Shown here piece after piece: positions 62,718 to 64,000 of a stretch of DNA of 64,000 nt (the stretch's first letter is position 1; every line of letters begins with the position of its first letter). The stretch covers positions 2,976,001 to 3,040,000 of the forward strand of contig NZ_CP051201.1 of NCBI RefSeq assembly GCF_024181285.1, in the 5' to 3' direction. The DNA comes from Treponema sp. OMZ 790. GTDB taxonomy: Bacteria > Spirochaetota > Spirochaetia > Treponematales > Treponemataceae. The notes beneath the pieces were generated by a model. That model was not told the origin of the DNA. It did no database searches and saw nothing but the letters and a program-made list of their open reading frames with translations. Both the position numbers and the translations under genes were made by a program.

Positions 62718-64000
62718 CTATTTCTTAAAAAGGCCTGCAAGTTCTTCATTGCTTAATTTTGAAATCCAAGTTTCGCCTGAAGAAATACTCATGCCGCTTA
62801 TTTCCCGTTTTTTTTGAATCATCTCATCAACTTTTTCTTCAAAGGTGCCGGAGCAGATAAAGCGGTGCACGAATACGTTTTTAGTCTGCCCGATTCTAAA
62901 GGCCCGGTCTGTGGCCTGATCTTCAACTGCAGGATTGTACCAAAGGTCAAAGTGAATTACCCTGTTAGCTGCAGTCAGGTTAAGGCCTGTTCCTCCCGCC
63001 TTAAGCGAAATTAAAAAGATACGGTATGCAGGATCCGTTTGAAAAACCTCAACAGCTTTTTTGCGTTTTGAGGCGGGCATTTGGCCGTGAAGCAAAAGGG
63101 CCTCGGTTCCCAATTCTTTTTGAATAACGGTTTTTAAAATGTCGAGAGTGCCTACATATTGGCTGAAAATAATTGCCTTTTCGCCTGAAGAAATTATCTC
63201 GCTTAAAAGCTCGATGAGGGCGGTAACCTTCCCGGAATGTTTCATCTCGCTCGGAGTTTCCTTGTCATAGGCCCTCGGATGATTGCATACCTGTTTTAGG
63301 GCCGTTAAAAGTTTTAGGACATAGGCCTGCCTTTCAATCTTAGTTTCGGCTCCCATCACCTTGTGCAATTCCGTTTCTACAAGGTTCTCGTAAATTGCCA
63401 GCTGCTCAGGCGTCAGATTGCAATATTGATTTGTAATTATCTTGTCGGGTAAGTCGGAGATAACCTTGGGATCGGTTTTTAGGCGGCGGAGCAAAAAGGG
63501 TGAAGTGATTTTCTTTAAATCGTCTGCTTCGATTTCGGAATTGTGAAGCTCAATCGGAATGCGCCATTTTTTTCGAAACTCGTCAGCCGAGCCCAGATAG
63601 CCGGGGAGAAAAAAGTCGAATATGGAGCGCATATCTTCAAGGTTGTTTTCGACAGGGGTGCCGGTAAGAGCGATTCTGCCCTTCGCCTGAATTGCCTTTA
63701 CTGCATGGGCCTTCTTTGTTCCCGAATTTTTTATAGCCTGAGCCTCATCCAAAATAATACAAAAAACTTTTTTATCCTTTAATTTTTCTATATCTTTTTG
63801 CATCGTCTGGTAGGTGCTTATTATTACGTCGGCTTCGGTATTGAACTTGCGCCTTGCTCCGTGATAAACGGCGACTTTAAGGGAGGGAGCAAATTTGGCT
63901 ATTTCGTGTTCCCAGTTTGAAAGAAGGCTTGCAGGAGCTATAACCAAAAAAGGCTCCTCTGCTTCTTTTGAATTTTTAAAGGCCAGTATCAGGCTTATAA
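62718..64000 (-). CDS. SNF2/SWI2-family helicase (5' end outside window)
   Basis: The C-terminal ~427 residues of a SNF2-type ATPase. Visible helicase motifs are VIAPASLLSNWEHE (Ia), LDEAQAIKN (II, DEAQ form), LTGTPVENNLEDM (III), IFSQYVGTLDIL, LISLKAGGTGLNLTAA (V) and DQATDRAFRIGQ (VI). The frame is open to the window end, so Walker A and any N-terminal SWIM-type domain lie outside. Such proteins remodel DNA-protein complexes; the bacterial role is not defined. Confidence 0.92.
   Translation of the reverse strand, partial: ISLILAFKNSKEAEEPFLVIAPASLLSNWEHEIAKFAPSLKVAVYHGARRKFNTEADVIISTYQTMQKDIEKLKDKKVFCIILDEAQAIKNSGTKKAHAVKAIQAKGRIALTGTPVENNLEDMRSIFDFFLPGYLGSADEFRKKWRIPIELHNSEIEADDLKKITSPFLLRRLKTDPKVISDLPDKIITNQYCNLTPEQLAIYENLVETELHKVMGAETKIERQAYVLKLLTALKQVCNHPRAYDKETPSEMKHSGKVTALIELLSEIISSGEKAIIFSQYVGTLDILKTVIQKELGTEALLLHGQMPASKRKKAVEVFQTDPAYRIFLISLKAGGTGLNLTAANRVIHFDLWYNPAVEDQATDRAFRIGQTKNVFVHRFICSGTFEEKVDEMIQKKREISGMSISSGETWISKLSNEELAGLFKK

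Overview
The window reads as chromosomal DNA of an oral or gut treponeme, very close to Treponema denticola. The support is low GC with AT-rich spacers, three methyl-accepting chemotaxis proteins (MCPs), a hybrid-cluster protein (Hcp), an arginine deiminase, a treponemal FGE/C-type-lectin lipoprotein with a diversity-generating template, and many lipoproteins. No tRNA, rRNA, CRISPR array or prophage is visible.

Layout. 0-5.7 kb: MCP tail, then a minus-strand housekeeping block (Rsm22-type methyltransferase, MerR regulator, Der GTPase, PTS enzyme I). 5.8-20.5 kb: about two dozen small minus-strand genes behind a promoter at 20.5 kb. Recognisable families (SUKH, YezG, colicin-Im-like, DMP19, DUF2262, HEAT, TPR) mark it as an immunity-gene array of a polymorphic-toxin locus. 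No toxin is present. The array holds two Rhs core tips, several gene remnants, a frameshifted gene and an IS3-family element with a nonsense mutation. 20.6-31.3 kb: glucosaminidase lipoprotein, ABC-2 exporter operon, MCP, membrane protein, lipoprotein, exporter remnant, alpha-L-fucosidase, AAA-ATPase-like/PD-(D/E)XK protein. 31.4-36.9 kb: hcp, a Crp/Fnr regulator, and an operon of a cytoplasmic binding-protein-like protein, a G3E-type GTPase and a soluble ABC ATPase. 37-40.3 kb: accessory region with a deleted Rpn-family gene, an HNH-like protein, a diversity-generating template repeat (TR), a variable repeat (VR) inside a Tvp-like lipoprotein, and an IS remnant; no reverse transcriptase. 40.4-45.4 kb: metal P-type ATPase operon and ftsH. 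46-51 kb: an RND (HAE3)/LolA-like/outer-membrane trio. 51-64 kb: Nfu, deoD, PsiE-like protein, MCP, amidase, pdxS, degenerate galactokinase, TtcA-like, HicBA, arcA, threonine aldolase and a SNF2 helicase running off the end.

The strongest discoveries: (1) the TR/VR pair, where 23 of 24 differences over 132 bp fall at TR adenines and the single exception makes a stop codon that the TR could repair; (2) two Rhs core tips, each coding for the conserved LDxxTELAYNR motif while carrying a TTGATA-N17-TATAAT promoter directly in front of an immunity-type gene; (3) a ~175-bp modular leader repeat before ftsH and the Rpn-like gene, whose hairpin stems differ in sequence but keep pairing; (4) the hcp-linked three-gene operon, with a GTAAC-N4-GTTAC palindrome centred 41.5 bp before the predicted hcp start.
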